Assembly: GCA_008973525.1 (NCBI GenBank)
Contig: WACJ01000076.1
Location: 1,116,001 to 1,180,000 of the forward strand
Direction of reading: 5' to 3'
DNA from: Stenopsyche tienmushanensis
Taxonomy: Eukaryota > Arthropoda > Insecta > Trichoptera > Stenopsychidae
DNA: 64,000 bases
In this document: positions 1-10,986 of the stretch, in pieces
Layout: every line of letters begins with the position of its first letter
Position numbering within the stretch: position 1 is the first letter of the stretch
Notes under the pieces: generated by a model
Seen by the model: the letters and a program-made list of their open reading frames with translations, nothing else
Told to the model about the DNA's origin: nothing
Databases searched by the model: none
Program-made: the position numbers and the translations under genes

Positions 1-449
1 TATCATCGAGTTGCTGTTTCTTTTTACCGGTCCGTTGCCTTAGAGGTCCTCGAGCCACGTCCCATAAATATGTGTCTCGGAATAGAGCGCATCGACTGGT
101 TTTAGTGGTGGCTCTTCTTTTTTCTTGGACGTATGAATTAATGAGTTATTAAATCGTCGTAATTGAGAGATATGAGAGACCGATCGGAGAATTCGTGAGC
201 GGAATCTGAGCCGGTCGAAGAGTCCGAATCTGAAGAGGAATGCTTTTGAAAGCTGAGGTCAACTGGATTCTTCAACAAACGCAATATTAGCAGTCATTAA
301 CGCAATTAAAAAAAATCTCTGTACACAATCGTATCAAGAATTTTGAATGATTTTATCCACACATTCTTATAATGTGAGAAAAATCGTGGCGCACACTTTC
401 CGGGTGAGAGTTAAATACGCACAAGCTGTGTTCTTATGTAAATTCGCGA

Positions 450-741
450 AAGAGAGAGATCTGGCTGCGAGAAGGACGTCCTCCCGCAGCCAAGGCCAAG
501 CGACGACTCTCTTGACTTCCGCCTCCTGCGCGTCACCACACAATCGGCAACGACATACGCGCAAGAAAAGATCGGTCGGTATTGCAGACGCAATATCCCC
601 GCATTGCCACAGAAGAAGGCGCTGTTAAAATAACACACTGCACCTAAAGAGAGACGGAAGATGTCGCTGTTAATCTAGCGAATTAAGTCTGCTCAGATTA
701 ACAGCACTATTACATGGGTATGTTAAATCGCCCATGCTACA
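450..741 (-). mobile_element. LTR family A, 3'-truncated
   Basis: On the minus strand it begins TGTAGCATGGGCGATTTAAC at 741 and runs through the family body, including the conserved GC-rich hairpin at about 460-493, then stops matching near 450. Its 5' end abuts an LTR-J fragment (743-1129). The reading frames at 347-638 are within this repeat and are not genes. Confidence 0.65.
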
Positions 742-742
742 G

Positions 743-1129
743 AGCCTTAACACAGTTGATATTGTATGAAATTTTGAGCAGTGCTTAAACAATACACATG
801 TGTGGCTTTAATTTTAGTAAAAAAAGAATGCATTTATTGAAGCTTTAAATCGATACATTCGGATTGATCGATACAATAGCGTTTCAAATAGATGATATCA
901 TGCTAATTTTTAAGTAGTAATTAATTTATGTGTCTTTTTACTATTTATTGTGTTTTTAAGAAGAGCGCTAACGATCTAAGAAGACCTGGTTTTTAACCGG
1001 ATAAGGACAAATTCCATTATAATTTTAATGTTATTTTGTCATCATCTGTTGAAAATTGATGTGATGACTTCCTGTATAGTAATCTATGGCGATGAGTGAT
1101 TCTTTGTGACGTGTAGGGGTACCTTTACA
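743..1129 (-). mobile_element. LTR family J, 5' part
   Basis: Minus strand starts TGTAAAGGTACCCCTACACG, as in the full copy at 63396-63870, and ends after a block (ATCAACTGTGTTAAGG) shared with that copy. It stops exactly where LTR-A begins, so one LTR seems to have inserted into or recombined with the other. Confidence 0.55.
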
Positions 1130-1400
1130 GTACGCTCTTGCCGTCATGTAATTCACTAATTCAGTCTGAACCTTTTGCAGTCCTTTAAATTCTGCCCTCG
1201 ATGTGCACGGTTTCTTATTATGATTTCTCTATTACGCGACATCAGAGCAAGAGATCAGCCTACTTTTCAATTGAAAGGTATTATTTCAACTCTGATTTAG
1301 GAACATAGGGCCTATGTATGAAACGTACCAAGAGACCCTCATAACCTCAAAAAAAAATCGTCACTTCATCTGCAAAACATCCTGTATAGATATATATATA

Positions 1401-2395
1401 TACACTCGAACCTCTTTTTATGCGACTTTTTTGTGCGATTTCGAAGTTATGCGGTTTTATTCAGAGCATTTTTTTTCTTTTTTCTATTTCATAAAGAGTG
1501 TGTATCCAAATATTTTGGATAAAATATAAAATAAAACATCAACACTAACTGAAATTTGGAAAAAAAGTGTAATTTTTTTGTGCGATTTTGAGTATATTTT
1601 ATATAGCTGTTTCAAAGTTATGCGGTTTTTAAAAATCATGGAATGCATCTTTACTTTTTCTATGTAAGTCATAGCTTTTTTGTGCGTTTTTCCGCGGAAC
1701 GTATCTACCTCATAAAAAGTGTATATATTATTTACATAGGAGAAAGGATGATTCTAGTCTCGCTCTTGATCTCATTGTACAAGCCAGCTATATGTACTAA
1801 CCGCTATGAGGGAATGCATTTCTTTCCATAACTTACGCAAAAAACTCTTAATTCCATAAAATAGAATAAAGTGGCCGCAAGTGGAGGAAGGAAGGTTTAT
1901 GTGTCCAACCGGTCCGCTTTTCAGACAACTGACACTCCGAATGAGATAAAAGTGAAACTGTATATCTCAAAGAAAGAGTATATTTTTTGAGCATTAATGT
2001 ACTTGAACCACTTAAATTATGCAGTGGGACAATTTTTTTTTTGAATTTCTCTAGCTCCCGAGGTACACGTCTTTTGTGCTAAACTGTAAATATTAATGTA
2101 ATCACGTTCATTTTGAATCGATTTACACCACAATCTACAATTCTAAGATTCGCTATATCGTTTGAAGATTGTTTTCGTTCATTTTTGAAACAAACTTGTT
2201 AAAAATAAAATCCGGAAAGAAATAAAATTTAAATGGCGGCGATCATAAACACTTTTGGTTCAATCAACGACTAATTTAAATGATAGTTCAATGAGATTTT
2301 ATCAATGATCTTGAAAAAAGTTCTCCTTTAAAAAAAAAACCGCATAACTTCGAAATCGCACAAAAAAATGTCGCACAAAAAGAGGTTTGAATGTA
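1401..2395. mobile_element. TIR element K1, about 1 kb, TA-flanked
   Basis: Left end reads TACACTCGAACCTCTTTTTA and the right end, reversed, TACATTCAAACCTCTTTTTG. The inverted similarity runs about 58 bp through TTCGAAGTTATGCGGTTTT. TA at both junctions and a CAC start suggest a Tc1/mariner/pogo-type element. The interior has no readable transposase. It includes a fragment of repeat C at about 1890-1960 (TGTGTCCAACCGGTCCGC). K2 at 47570-48224 shares the internal pieces GAAGTTATGCGG and GGAACGTATCTA. Confidence 0.65.
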
Positions 2396-3740
2396 TATAA
2401 AAATAGAATTTATTAAACGCAAAGATATTGACTTGATATTTATTGGTTGGACGTCCAGGAGTCCCAGCTTAATGTATATAACAGTAGAAAATAGTTCTGG
2501 GAATCCCAGTCTGGGTACATAGCCAACATATAAAAAGGTATAAGCTAAGCAAGATATATACGGTTAAATGCTGGAACTTGAGCTGACAAACAATATTATC
2601 TGAGGCATTGATTTAACAGGATGGACAATGATTAACCCATTGATGAGGAATCCCGCATATGCTGCGTCAAGTGGAATTCAAGTGATACAGGAAGAGCTTT
2701 TTCGCATGTTTATTGCGGAAATTGTAAATCGGAGAGAGAGGCATTGAGAGTGTTTTGCATCTCAGCAAACTTCAACAAATATATATATGTATATGGGTAT
2801 CAAAATAAACCCGGCTTAACGGCAATACCATTGCTTAATCGTGTTTGTTTAATCAAGCAATTAAACAATTAATTGTAAAATTGCCATTATCTTCCGACGC
2901 AATTATGTAACGATTAACGATCCGTTTGTCGACCCGAAAGATTATGACCTCAATTTGGAGCATTTGTCATGCACCAAAGATAACCTTTTAAACGGTTGAA
3001 TCATTGCTCCGCCTTAATCGATCATCGATTCGTTCGAATTGGAAAACATGCAGCGTACATTTGATGTTGGACTTGTCCAATAAATTATACGGACGTAATC
3101 GTTTGATTTGACTCGATCCGACGGCGATATTGTGACTTTCAAAAGTTTGAGTCGTCTTTGAACCACTCCCGGGACGAAGAGTGGCGATGAATGCCAAATC
3201 AGCTCCGGGCACGGGAGACGACAGATATCTGCGAATATTTCGAATATTATATCTTTGACGCTTTGGAACTTCAGGCTTCATGTAAAACTTGTTATTCAAT
3301 AATAAAAAAAGTGAAGAAAAGCATATCGTGTCGATTTTTCAATTGATTTTTTTTTTAAATTTCAAATACCAAAATCAAAGTTATTATGTATCAATAAGTA
3401 TATTTTTATCATTATATGCGAAATAAAGGCTTTTAAATAAGAGAAACTGTTAAAAAAATGAAGATATCCATGAAGCGGAGTGCATTTTGCTGTTTGAAGG
3501 CATCAGGTGACTAGGACTTTTAAGGACAGGAAAATACCGGACCGCCCAAAATCAATTACATCGAGTTTAATTTCGTTTTATAAAATAATATCTTCAAACT
3601 TATTGTCAATAGTATATATTTATTTTAAATAGTGAAAATAAATTAAATCTCTTAGGCGATGTATAAATTAACAGAGCTTAGGGTGTAAGGGGTGTGATTA
3701 ATTAATCACTTTCAAACAATATTCCCGATTGGCCGTACAT
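2396..3740. other. Intronic sequence without recognised gene
   Basis: Mostly AT-rich. A minus-strand 103-codon frame (2988-3299, MNNKFYMKPEVPKRQRYN) lies in a more balanced-composition island; it matches nothing I know and has no visible splice or promoter context. No repeat assigned. Confidence 0.4.
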
Positions 3741-3839
3741 ATTGACTCATATGAGCAAATATATTGAATAGTCCTTTAATATGGTCAACACGTTATGGGC
3801 AAAGCCCGGACTAATGGTGTTAATTAATCGTGCTCGTCG

Positions 3840-4150
3840 TGTAAAGTGAAGTTTGACGTCAACAGGGGCATCAAAGGGTGGCGTCGGCTTCAGAGCGGCG
3901 GCACTCCCCCGTGCCAAGACAACGACATATTGCCGAGGGCCGTGTCGGGCACTCGACCTCCCCCCGTCCGCGCCCAGCCAGGGGTCGTGAAATATGCCGC
4001 CGGTCACGTGACCCCGTTACTCGAAACACTTGTCTGCCGTGACCGCCTCCTCTTCCTATCTTCGGGAAGACCACCTCCCGACAATCCATTACGACCAGCG
4101 TCTGGATTAACCGGCGCAGCCTTCCCATCCATCGATCCGCAATAAAAACG
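3840..4150. promoter_or_regulatory. GC-rich island with E-box palindrome
   Basis: About 300 bp clearly richer in G+C and CpG than its surroundings, open in several frames because it lacks AT-rich stops. It holds the perfect 12-bp palindrome GGTCACGTGACC at 4002-4013, which contains the GTCACGTGAC site bound by MITF/TFE/USF-type bHLH-zip factors. The three overlapping frames (up to 103 codons) conflict and none is recognised, so I treat them as shadows of composition. Enhancer or distant promoter is an inference. Confidence 0.35.
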
Positions 4151-4569
4151 ATGACGTTATAAATTAAACAACGATCGATCAATCATCATTACGCATCATC
4201 ACGATTTGTGAGATTGATGGCATCGGAAAGTGCCATACATCTCCCCATGACATCGGATGACCTCGACTACGTCCATTACTATTTATTATAAAATGATCAT
4301 TTAAATGCTAATATTTTTTTCTCCACAGCGTATTGATCTACGGATTCGGCACGCATCGTTCGATCAAATTTAAGTATCAATCAATACTACTAGATTTTCA
4401 GGCACGACTTTTTATGAGCGCTCTAAACGGTACATCGTTGAGATACATACAGCTTTAACCCCTCAAAGAGGTAAGACACAATATTGTGTCCGAATTCCAG
4501 TGACTCTTATACATGTGAATGGGAGACAGAGAGGGAGAGTGTATCTTGTATACATCGTACGATTGTATA

Positions 4570-4770
4570 GATCGTTAACCAGAATGAATCGATTTCAAGT
4601 GCATTGTTTATGTTTACTTGAAGAAATTACCGAATATTGTATGCTATTGACAGTATTTATTTATTTATGTACAAGTTTCATACACGCTGCGACGGTCCTG
4701 ACAGATAAATGGATTTTTACCGATGATAAGTGGCCGACATACAATTATAGCATCTAACTATATGAAGTGA
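4570..4770 (+). mobile_element. LTR family J fragment
   Basis: Contains AATCGATTTCAAGTGCATTG, CAAGTTTCATACACGCTGCG and GATAAGTGGCCGACATACAA, blocks shared with copies at 43.6, 53.5, 54.1, 58.1 and 63.6 kb. The 85-codon frame over it is repeat-derived. Confidence 0.5.
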
Positions 4771-5230
4771 GTCGATCTGTTTTCCTTGGAAGAATTAATG
4801 AAGCAGTTAATAGGTTTAATGAAGCATATTACATTATTTTATGAAAAAAAAATATATAGAATAAATTGCATCCACGTTCGTTCCCAGAAATTTTGCACAG
4901 GATATGAATAAAATCTGATCTCCACGCCTAGGATCTAATTGGTTCTTGGAAAGACATCGTTCGGTGATCCTTTGTTTGATTCACTATAAAAGGGGTGCCA
5001 TTCTGCGAAATTCTCTTTCATCCGAAAATAAATGATTTAATATCATTAATGTAAAATTAAATAGTTCGTAGAATAAATATTCAATTATAAGTATTCAAAA
5101 TACTTGAGCATTTATTTTGAAAAACTTATGGATGGAAATTTTTTTAATGTATCAACATATGTATCATGGGTCAACCGATGGTACCACATGCGTATCTTGT
5201 AAGCGCCAACACACAAACTATCCAAATACA

Positions 5231-5580
5231 CGCTATTATTTTTAATAGTGGCGTAACTGTCTAATCTATGTATACATATATGTTTTCCAAATTGTTATTC
5301 CGGTGATGTATTTACTACACCTCGACTCTAATAATGGGAATATCGATATGAATTATAACGGGTACGGGCTTCAGAATTTTTTTATTCCTTTGTAATATAA
5401 TTAAGAACCACATCAAAGTATTATAGTATATAAAAATTCATCTGCAGCGATAGAAATAAATAATTTGTCGGGAAATCGGGAATTTTGCGAGTTTTAGTCC
5501 GTGTCTCAGCAAAAAGGAATTTTATCTGACACATTGATGGTGTTATATGAAAACGGAGTCTCATACAATATCGGACAACA
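5231..5580 (+). mobile_element. hAT family G, partial copy
   Basis: Carries the family's most conserved blocks: CCGGTGATGTATTTACTACA, CCTCGACTCTAATAATGGGA, CGGGAAATCGGGAATTTTGC and AGTCCGTGTCTCAGCA. The terminal GGAATCCAATCCC is missing. Assignment to hAT rests on the copy at 55954-56780, which retains transposase sequence. Confidence 0.6.
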
Positions 5581-5686
5581 ATTTAAAAAAAAAAATCAAT
5601 GAAAGACTACATATTATGATTATTCTATCACACTGACTATCAATCGATATGTATGTAATAACGCGACATGTTTGATTTTAATATTG

Positions 5687-5860
5687 AGGGTGATTCAAAT
5701 ATAAACCGGAATTTTATATAGTTTCCTTCGTTAGAAGTACATTTATTCTATTGGATAGGAAGCTTCTTGATCCCGTCTCTGAAGAAAGAAGATGAAAAAT
5801 AGCATTCTCTGTTGCGCAACGCGTAATTATTCGTTTTTTCGTAAACGTACAATAGATTAA
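5687..5860. mobile_element. MITE family H, one-ended copy
   Basis: Begins GGGTGATTCAAATATAAACC and contains the family hallmark TTGCGCAACGCG followed by TAATTATTCG, as at 11160-11180 in reverse. The opposite terminus is not visible, so the copy looks truncated. Confidence 0.55.
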
Positions 5861-5869
5861 AAAATGGCA

Positions 5870-6470
5870 TCCCTCCGCAATGCCGCTGTTAATTTGTAAA
5901 GATTAAATTCACCTTGGCTGCGGGAAGGTGTCCTTCCTGCAGGCTGATAGTTGCACAGAGCCGTAATGAGTGTATGAATCATCGCCCGTGGCAAGTATTT
6001 AACTTACGCCCCCTCCCCCCGGAAATTTTAAAATAATACATAGATGGCGGTTGTTTGTTTAAAAAATACTATGATAGAGATTGTCTACCTTATAAACCGT
6101 AAGTTTCATGTTTCAGGACGCTACGTTGTTTGGTATTTGTTTGGCTGCCACCAATAATAAACGTTCTCAATGAATTTGTAAACTTACAAAAAGTGACCTT
6201 CTAAACAATAATTTTATTTGGAAGGTATCAGTCCAACTAATTTTAAATTCGAGCTAGATTCTACTCGCGGTGAGTCTGCTCCTTCGTTGACAACAGTAAG
6301 ATGTTGAGTGGCAGAGTTTAAACACGATTGTACGACTCATACGATATAAAATTACGGATAGCCTTGACTGCGGGAGGACGTCCTTCCCGCAGCCAAATCT
6401 CTCTGTCGTGTATAATAAAGAGGTTATCAAAGTAGATTTTCTGTTCAAGCGCGTGTATTTTTTCTATGGA
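5870..6470 (+). repeat. Two LTR-A hairpin fragments
   Basis: Two separate pieces (about 5915-5950 and 6357-6396) keep little beyond the GC-rich hairpin, for example TTGACTGCGGGAGGACGTCC followed by TTCCCGCAGCC. The sequence between is unassigned. Confidence 0.45.
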
Positions 6471-6599
6471 TGAAAAAATAAACGCGCCTGCTCTACCAGC
6501 CCCTAGTTATGGCCCTGTAGTTACAATTTCTTTTTCCATAAATAAAATTAGTTAAGATGAAAGTATTTCTATTGGCGCCCGACCATATTCATCTCATCG

Positions 6600-7880
6600 C
6601 TTGGCATAACCACGGTCCGACAGTAAGAACGAACCCGCGTGCGAGCGCGGTCATATCGCAGGACGCGTTGTAGACAAACAATAGCTCAGTGAAGAATGAT
6701 TTTATTCGAATGTATTTTTAAGTTATAAAAGGATTCTCTTTTCGCATAAAAAAATCAGCGCAAAACTTTAAAAAGCTCCCAGAGGATTTCGCAAAGCTTA
6801 GTTTTAAAACAAGGCAATATTTTCTTATGAAAAACTTCAGAAACAAATCCGTCTTTAAATTCGAATCGAAAATAAAGCATCGCGAAACACTTCATCGTTG
6901 TTCTGCGCTCGTAGCAAAGTGTGAAAGTAAAAATAAAAGGAACCGATTGAGCTCGAAATCCTTCTATATATAGAGAAATATGTTCAGAAATCGTGAGATA
7001 GTTTTTCATGCGCCATATCGCATAGTTTTTGTAGCTCGCAATTTTTCTACGACGTCAACTTTTAAAGTAACTCCTTCGGAGGGCGTCGGATAGCCGTGAC
7101 ACAAATTGGATGAAAAACGTGACCTGAGCGCAAAGTCGGGTCCAGGTCCTGCAGCCGGGAACAAGGAGGGCGTCAATTACCCGGAAGTTTACATCAAAAC
7201 ATTCATTTCTCCGCGATTGAGTCCCGAAAGCTGGATATCGACGGAACCAAATTTCCGCTCAGCAGCCTTAAGAAGCTCCGCCATTACAAAAAGGAAATTG
7301 GCACTCCTTGCATTCCGAATTCGGAGCGCGTATTTTACTGCAACGATGCGAAATGTGACAGTTTCCCCGACTTGTATCGCAGGTACTAAATGCGAAAACG
7401 TGATCCCATTTTGCACCCATCCTCGAAGAATCAATCCATAACGTAAAAATGTTTATGCAAATGCTATCTGAGCGTGATCGGCTCACACAAACTTGATTGA
7501 AGGCCCCTTAATTAACATCTCCGACATGATTACACTCGGCTTCCGAAGACTAGCACTCAACAATGTTCCCGATATTAAAATATATTCACGTCTTAATTAC
7601 ACGTTTAACGATCTACGTTTTATTATCAAGTTGATGCTATCCAAAAAGACATAAATTTACCACAAAAACTGGCCATCTTCGATGTTATTCATTGAGAATG
7701 TGGCGAAGAATGCGGCGACATAATGCAATCCTAAATGTTTGATTGCAACGATGCGCACGTTTAACTTGAGCTTTTGAATTTGCATACTTTTATCGTCTTC
7801 ATTATCGTGTGATATTCATAAAATGTCAATAAAATAGTGATGAGCGTTTTAAAACACCAGAAGAAAGATGAATGATTGGG
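6600..7880. other. Unique-looking intronic island
   Basis: No repeat recognised. The stretch 7080-7445 has balanced composition and opposing frames of 111 (+, MDEKRDLSAKSGPGP) and 81 (-) codons; neither resembles UNC-5 cytoplasmic domains or any family I know. Possible conserved noncoding sequence. Confidence 0.35.
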
Positions 7881-7911
7881 ATATAACATATTTTATTACA
7901 GATGGTAAAAA

Positions 7912-8199
7912 CTAAAAGGAGCTGTAAAACCAAAAATGTCTCCATGTTTTTATTTTATTTTTAAATAATATCTCTAAAATTGCCGGCAGATAAAGGGTCA
8001 AATCAAAACAGTTTATAAGGATCAGCTTCCAGCGAGCTTCTGGTGAATATTCGTATATATCAAATAATTGGACGACGGGAGGTTGCGAGAGCGCACGACG
8101 ACCTCTCCATCGGAAGAATTTATTGTGACTGAACAAAATGGCCGACAAACGCATGGGTCCAAACAAATTGACCAAAAAATAAGCTATGAGAACGAGCAC
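7912..8199 (-). other. Unrecognised 95-codon frame overlapping a dispersed repeat
   Basis: Hydrophobic-rich frame (MLVLIAYFLVNLFG...). The piece at 8094-8160 (GACGACCTCTCCATCGGAAG, AACAAAATGGCCGACAAAC) recurs at 18190-18245 and, inverted, at 39362-39420, in both cases just upstream of mariner relics. The frame may therefore be mariner-derived rather than a gene. Confidence 0.3.
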
Positions 8200-8254
8200 A
8201 ATGGCTTGATGTTCAGCTAATTTATTTTATAATCAACATATATTTCTAATAATA

Positions 8255-8760
8255 TTTTAGTCTAGAATTAAAAAAAAGATTTTGTTTTTCTTTGCATTGT
8301 TTCAAAGTTTAGACTTTTAAGAATATATTCTCCAAATAAATTTCCAAAATTTAAATTATTTACGGATTTATAACCATTTTAATGACGCAACAACTAAGCC
8401 GGTACTATCAATATAAAATCTTTAAACGCGTTTTTTTCGAAATTATATTTTTCAAAACGGTTGACATGATATCTCAAGTTTTAATTAAGTGATTTACTTC
8501 AAATTGTATTTAAAAAAATCTATATAATCCATATATAATTTAAAAAAATCCATCATTTTCTATTGAGGTTTGCTTAATTTTCACAATGCGGATATATCCG
8601 TCATACCCATTTTGCATGGACTTTGGTCTTGACGGATATATACGTCATACCCACTTAATGGGTTAAGAATATTTATTCATTTTTAGTCCTGGATGACTAG
8701 AAGAGTTAAAATCATGTCAATCAGGAAATACACATTTTTACCCCTTACAATATATTAGAA
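8255..8760 (+). repeat. AT-rich repeat family F copy
   Basis: Shares GTTGACATGATATCTCAAGT, a nearby AATCTTTAAACGCGTTTTT block and a downstream GTCAATCAGGAAATACAC-like motif with copies at 12480, 24110, 26700, 35560, 42130 and 53100. No protein is readable. Superfamily unknown. Confidence 0.55.
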
Positions 8761-8806
8761 GAGTTGGAATCGTGTAAATTAGGACATACCCTTTTTGTAA
8801 AGTATA

Positions 8807-8960
8807 TTAACTCTTTACGATCCTATGTCGAATCTGATTCGACATCGATTTTGTTCTGGTGGGTCCTTTGTCGACTCTTGACGCGCGCTCTCATGAACAT
8901 TCCGATTATACTTATGATATTTTTTTCGTAATCATGTATATATTTTTTTGTGAAATTAAT
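8807..8960. mobile_element. piggyBac-like terminal fragment
   Basis: TTAACTCTTTACGATCCTAT followed by GTCGAATCTGATTCGACAT. The same end occurs at 34910 (TTAACTCTTTGCGGTCCTAT), and both copies share ATTCCGATTATACTTA-like sequence downstream. A TTAA start followed by CTTTGCGGTC resembles piggyBac-type ends. No transposase seen. Confidence 0.4.
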
Positions 8961-9056
8961 GGATATACAAAATTATTTTTTTCTTAAAAATGTCTTAAAT
9001 ATTTAGGGACCTACTGGAACTTTTTTTTGTCTGTCTGTCTTTTTGTCTAATGTCTG

Positions 9057-9407
9057 TGTAGCGTGAGCGATTTACCATCCCCACATAGTAGTGCTGTTAA
9101 CAGCGACATCTTCCATCTCTCTTCAGATGCAATGTGTTATTTTAACAGCGCCATCTCTTGTGGCCCTGCGGAGATATTGCACCTGTATACCAACAGATCG
9201 CTTCTTGCGCGTGCAACGTTGCCGGTTGGGCAGTGACGCACAGGAAGCGAGAATCGAGAGAGTCGTCGGTTAGCCTTGGCTGCAGAAAGTCGTCCTTCAT
9301 GCAGCCAGATCTTTCTCTCTCTCTCTCTCGTGTGGAATAAATAGTTATTTAGAGAAGAGAGTATTTCTATTTGAGGTCCTCGAGAGGGCCCTCACCTCAA
9401 CGTTACA
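9057..9407 (+). mobile_element. Complete solo LTR of family A with TCTG target duplication
   Basis: Starts TGTAGCGTGAGCGATTTACC and ends CCTCAACGTTACA, so it has TG..CA termini. TCTG occurs directly on both sides (9053-9056 and 9408-9411), a 4-bp target site duplication. It contains the family hairpin (about 9273-9306), a TC microsatellite and GTGGAATAAATAG, a probable polyadenylation signal that supports the plus orientation. No internal retroelement sequence remains. Confidence 0.8.
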
Positions 9408-9760
9408 TCTGAAAAAATATCTAACTTCCTAGTACTTTTATTTTATTCTTAAATAAATCTTGGATTTACCTCAAGAATCTAAAATGTATATTTAATCATT
9501 TAAGGCCAAATACATGGATAATATGTTTGTTAAAAAATTATTGAGAACCATATGAACAACAAAGTATGAACTCATAACAAAACATCAACAAACAAGTTTT
9601 GATTCCAATAAGTCATATACACACAAGCGATAGTCCGCTTTTTTCGCATTTAATTCGATCGTCGCAAAAGCAACGACCCACTGCCAAAGGGTTATACATT
9701 TATTTTTTAATAGGGCGTTATTGAATATTTTTAAAACGGTTAATAGCAAAATAAACTCAC
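9408..9760. other. Start of the long intron after the last visible unc-5 exon
   Basis: AT-rich. Near 9645-9712 lies a motif (GTCGCAAAAGC ... CCAAAGGGTTAT) that recurs at 12015-12053 ending in GGGTTAA; possibly a piggyBac-like end. No exon seen. Confidence 0.4.
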
Positions 9761-9940
9761 TTTCTTCAGTCTGCTGAGGGTCGTCTGGACAGAGCCCGCC
9801 CGAGCAGCTCATCATCTGTATGGGGCGCCCAGTACAAGAATTTTCGCCCCCACCCCCCAGGCATTGACGTCTTCTCACCTTGCGACAGTCTCGTCCGCAT
9901 CTGGACCATTCTGACCAAGGACCCCAATAGCCCGTCACTC
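9761..9940 (-). CDS. unc-5: Netrin receptor UNC-5, exon with second thrombospondin type 1 repeat
   Basis: Exon of 180 nt: acceptor AG at 9942-9941 after a pyrimidine stretch, donor GTGAGT from 9760, phase 1 at both ends. It encodes GYWGPWSEWSRCGRDC, then RKVRRRQCLGGGGENSC and MMSCSGGLCPDDP: the second TSP1 module with WxxWxxW, a basic layer and six cysteines. It ends in the juxtamembrane stalk (QQTEE). The transmembrane and cytoplasmic exons should follow but none was recognised in the remaining 9.7 kb. If the intron were retained, the frame would run about 58 residues further to a stop at 9585. Confidence 0.94.
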
Positions 9941-10029
9941 CTGGAATAGCAATCGCTTCATTTACCATCTCCCGCATAATGAACTTCCACCAGTAGCATA
10001 ATTGAAATCGTGATCGAAATAGAACTTAC

Positions 10030-10480
10030 GAGGATAGTCCCAGAAGTACCCGACTTATATTTAATCTCAACATCGTCTCCTTTCAGCTCGATACAATTTT
10101 CCCAGCGATGTTCAATAGCTTTAATGTCCTATTTATAATCAACCGCCAACTTCGTTCAACTTTTCGTGGTTGACAAATATTGTAATACCGAGCTTTTTTT
10201 TCAAGTTTGGATAGAAATGATAGAACTATGTTTCATCCATGGCTATGAATCGATGAAAAAATTTAGCTTTATTGCCACAAAACATTGCCAAACAATCGAT
10301 TGAAACATTCGCATGACGCTGTTTTTGTTTCGTTATGAGCAAACGCGGCATCCATCTTGCGCACAGCTTTCACATGTGCAAATTTTCAGTCAATATGCAC
10401 TTTTTTAAATGCTTATCATATCTATTAGCTCGCACACTTCCAGTCGAGCAATAGTTACTATCGTAAACGATGGAGCAGAC
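10030..10480 (-). pseudogene. mariner transposase relic in the unc-5 TSP1-TSP1 intron
   Basis: Minus-strand conceptual translation gives fragments such as KAKFFHRFIAMDET, matching the first catalytic-aspartate region of mariner transposases (usually F-RR-IT-DETW), and a downstream piece reading RWENCIELKGDDVE like the mariner C-terminal end. Stops and frameshifts interrupt it, so it is dead. It lies in the 840 bp intron in the same orientation as unc-5. A related fragment lies at 50925-51093. Confidence 0.65.
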
Positions 10481-10780
10481 TACCCCAGAGTAGAATCTAG
10501 CTCAGATTTGATATTGATGTACTGAAAGCTTAGTATCCAACCGCCATTTATAAGTTGGGGATTTCTGGAACTACCCTTGTACTTCATTCCAAATAAATCG
10601 AAAATAGACCGCCAATTATTAAAACATAAATATCATACCTGTCATAATGACGTCCGTTCTGTCATATTTTATGGCATCGTATGAAAATCCGACTGAATGC
10701 GTGAAATAATGAATGATTCAAGCTTATAAATTTGTCAAATTGCATGCGATTAATATCATATTTATTCAATTAATTAATAC

Positions 10781-10954
10781 CATTGTGGCAGGGCAAACAA
10801 TCTTGAGATCGCTGAAGGGCAGGTCCTGAACAGGGCTGTCCACCATTGAGCGGCTGAGGGCTTGTACACGAACGGGTGCGTCTTTGGCCGCGCGCTGGTT
10901 GACCGGGACACTTGCAGTCTATCCATTGGGACCATGCCGTCCAAGCACCATTTA
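10781..10954 (-). CDS. unc-5: Netrin receptor UNC-5, exon with first thrombospondin type 1 repeat
   Basis: Exon of 174 nt: acceptor AG at 10956-10955, donor GT at 10780-10779, phase 1 at both ends. Reading with the split first codon gives VNGAWTAWSQWIDC, then GQRRTRSCTSPQPLNGG and a closing DCLPC. This is a complete TSP1 module: the WxxWxxW C-mannosylation motif, the arginine layer (QRRTR) and six cysteines. The segment between the first cysteines (CKCPGQPARG) departs from the usual CSxxCGxG pattern. A different, wrong-frame translation of this interval begins MFLFLNLY and should be ignored. The upstream intron of 336 bp contains a MITE. Confidence 0.94.
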
Positions 10955-10986
10955 CTATATAAATTTAAAAACAAAAACAAAAAAAA

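Noticed and set aside
347..638. Three frames near the left edge as small genes
   Set aside because: They are translations of LTR family A, repeated many times in the window.
3747..4182. Three overlapping frames of 86-103 codons in the GC-rich island
   Set aside because: Mutually exclusive, on both strands, no known domain and no exon signals; explained by low stop density in GC-rich sequence.
7106..7441. Opposing 111- and 81-codon frames considered as an UNC-5 cytoplasmic exon
   Set aside because: No resemblance to the membrane helix, ZU5, UPA or death domain, and no matching phase-1 acceptor.
7912..8199. Hydrophobic 95-codon minus frame considered as the UNC-5 membrane exon
   Set aside because: No acceptor in the required phase, a dispersed repeat overlaps it, and no UNC-5 juxtamembrane motif is present.
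9158..9340. Two 60-codon plus frames
   Set aside because: Internal to the solo LTR 9057-9407; the same sequence recurs without conserved frame at other LTR-A copies.
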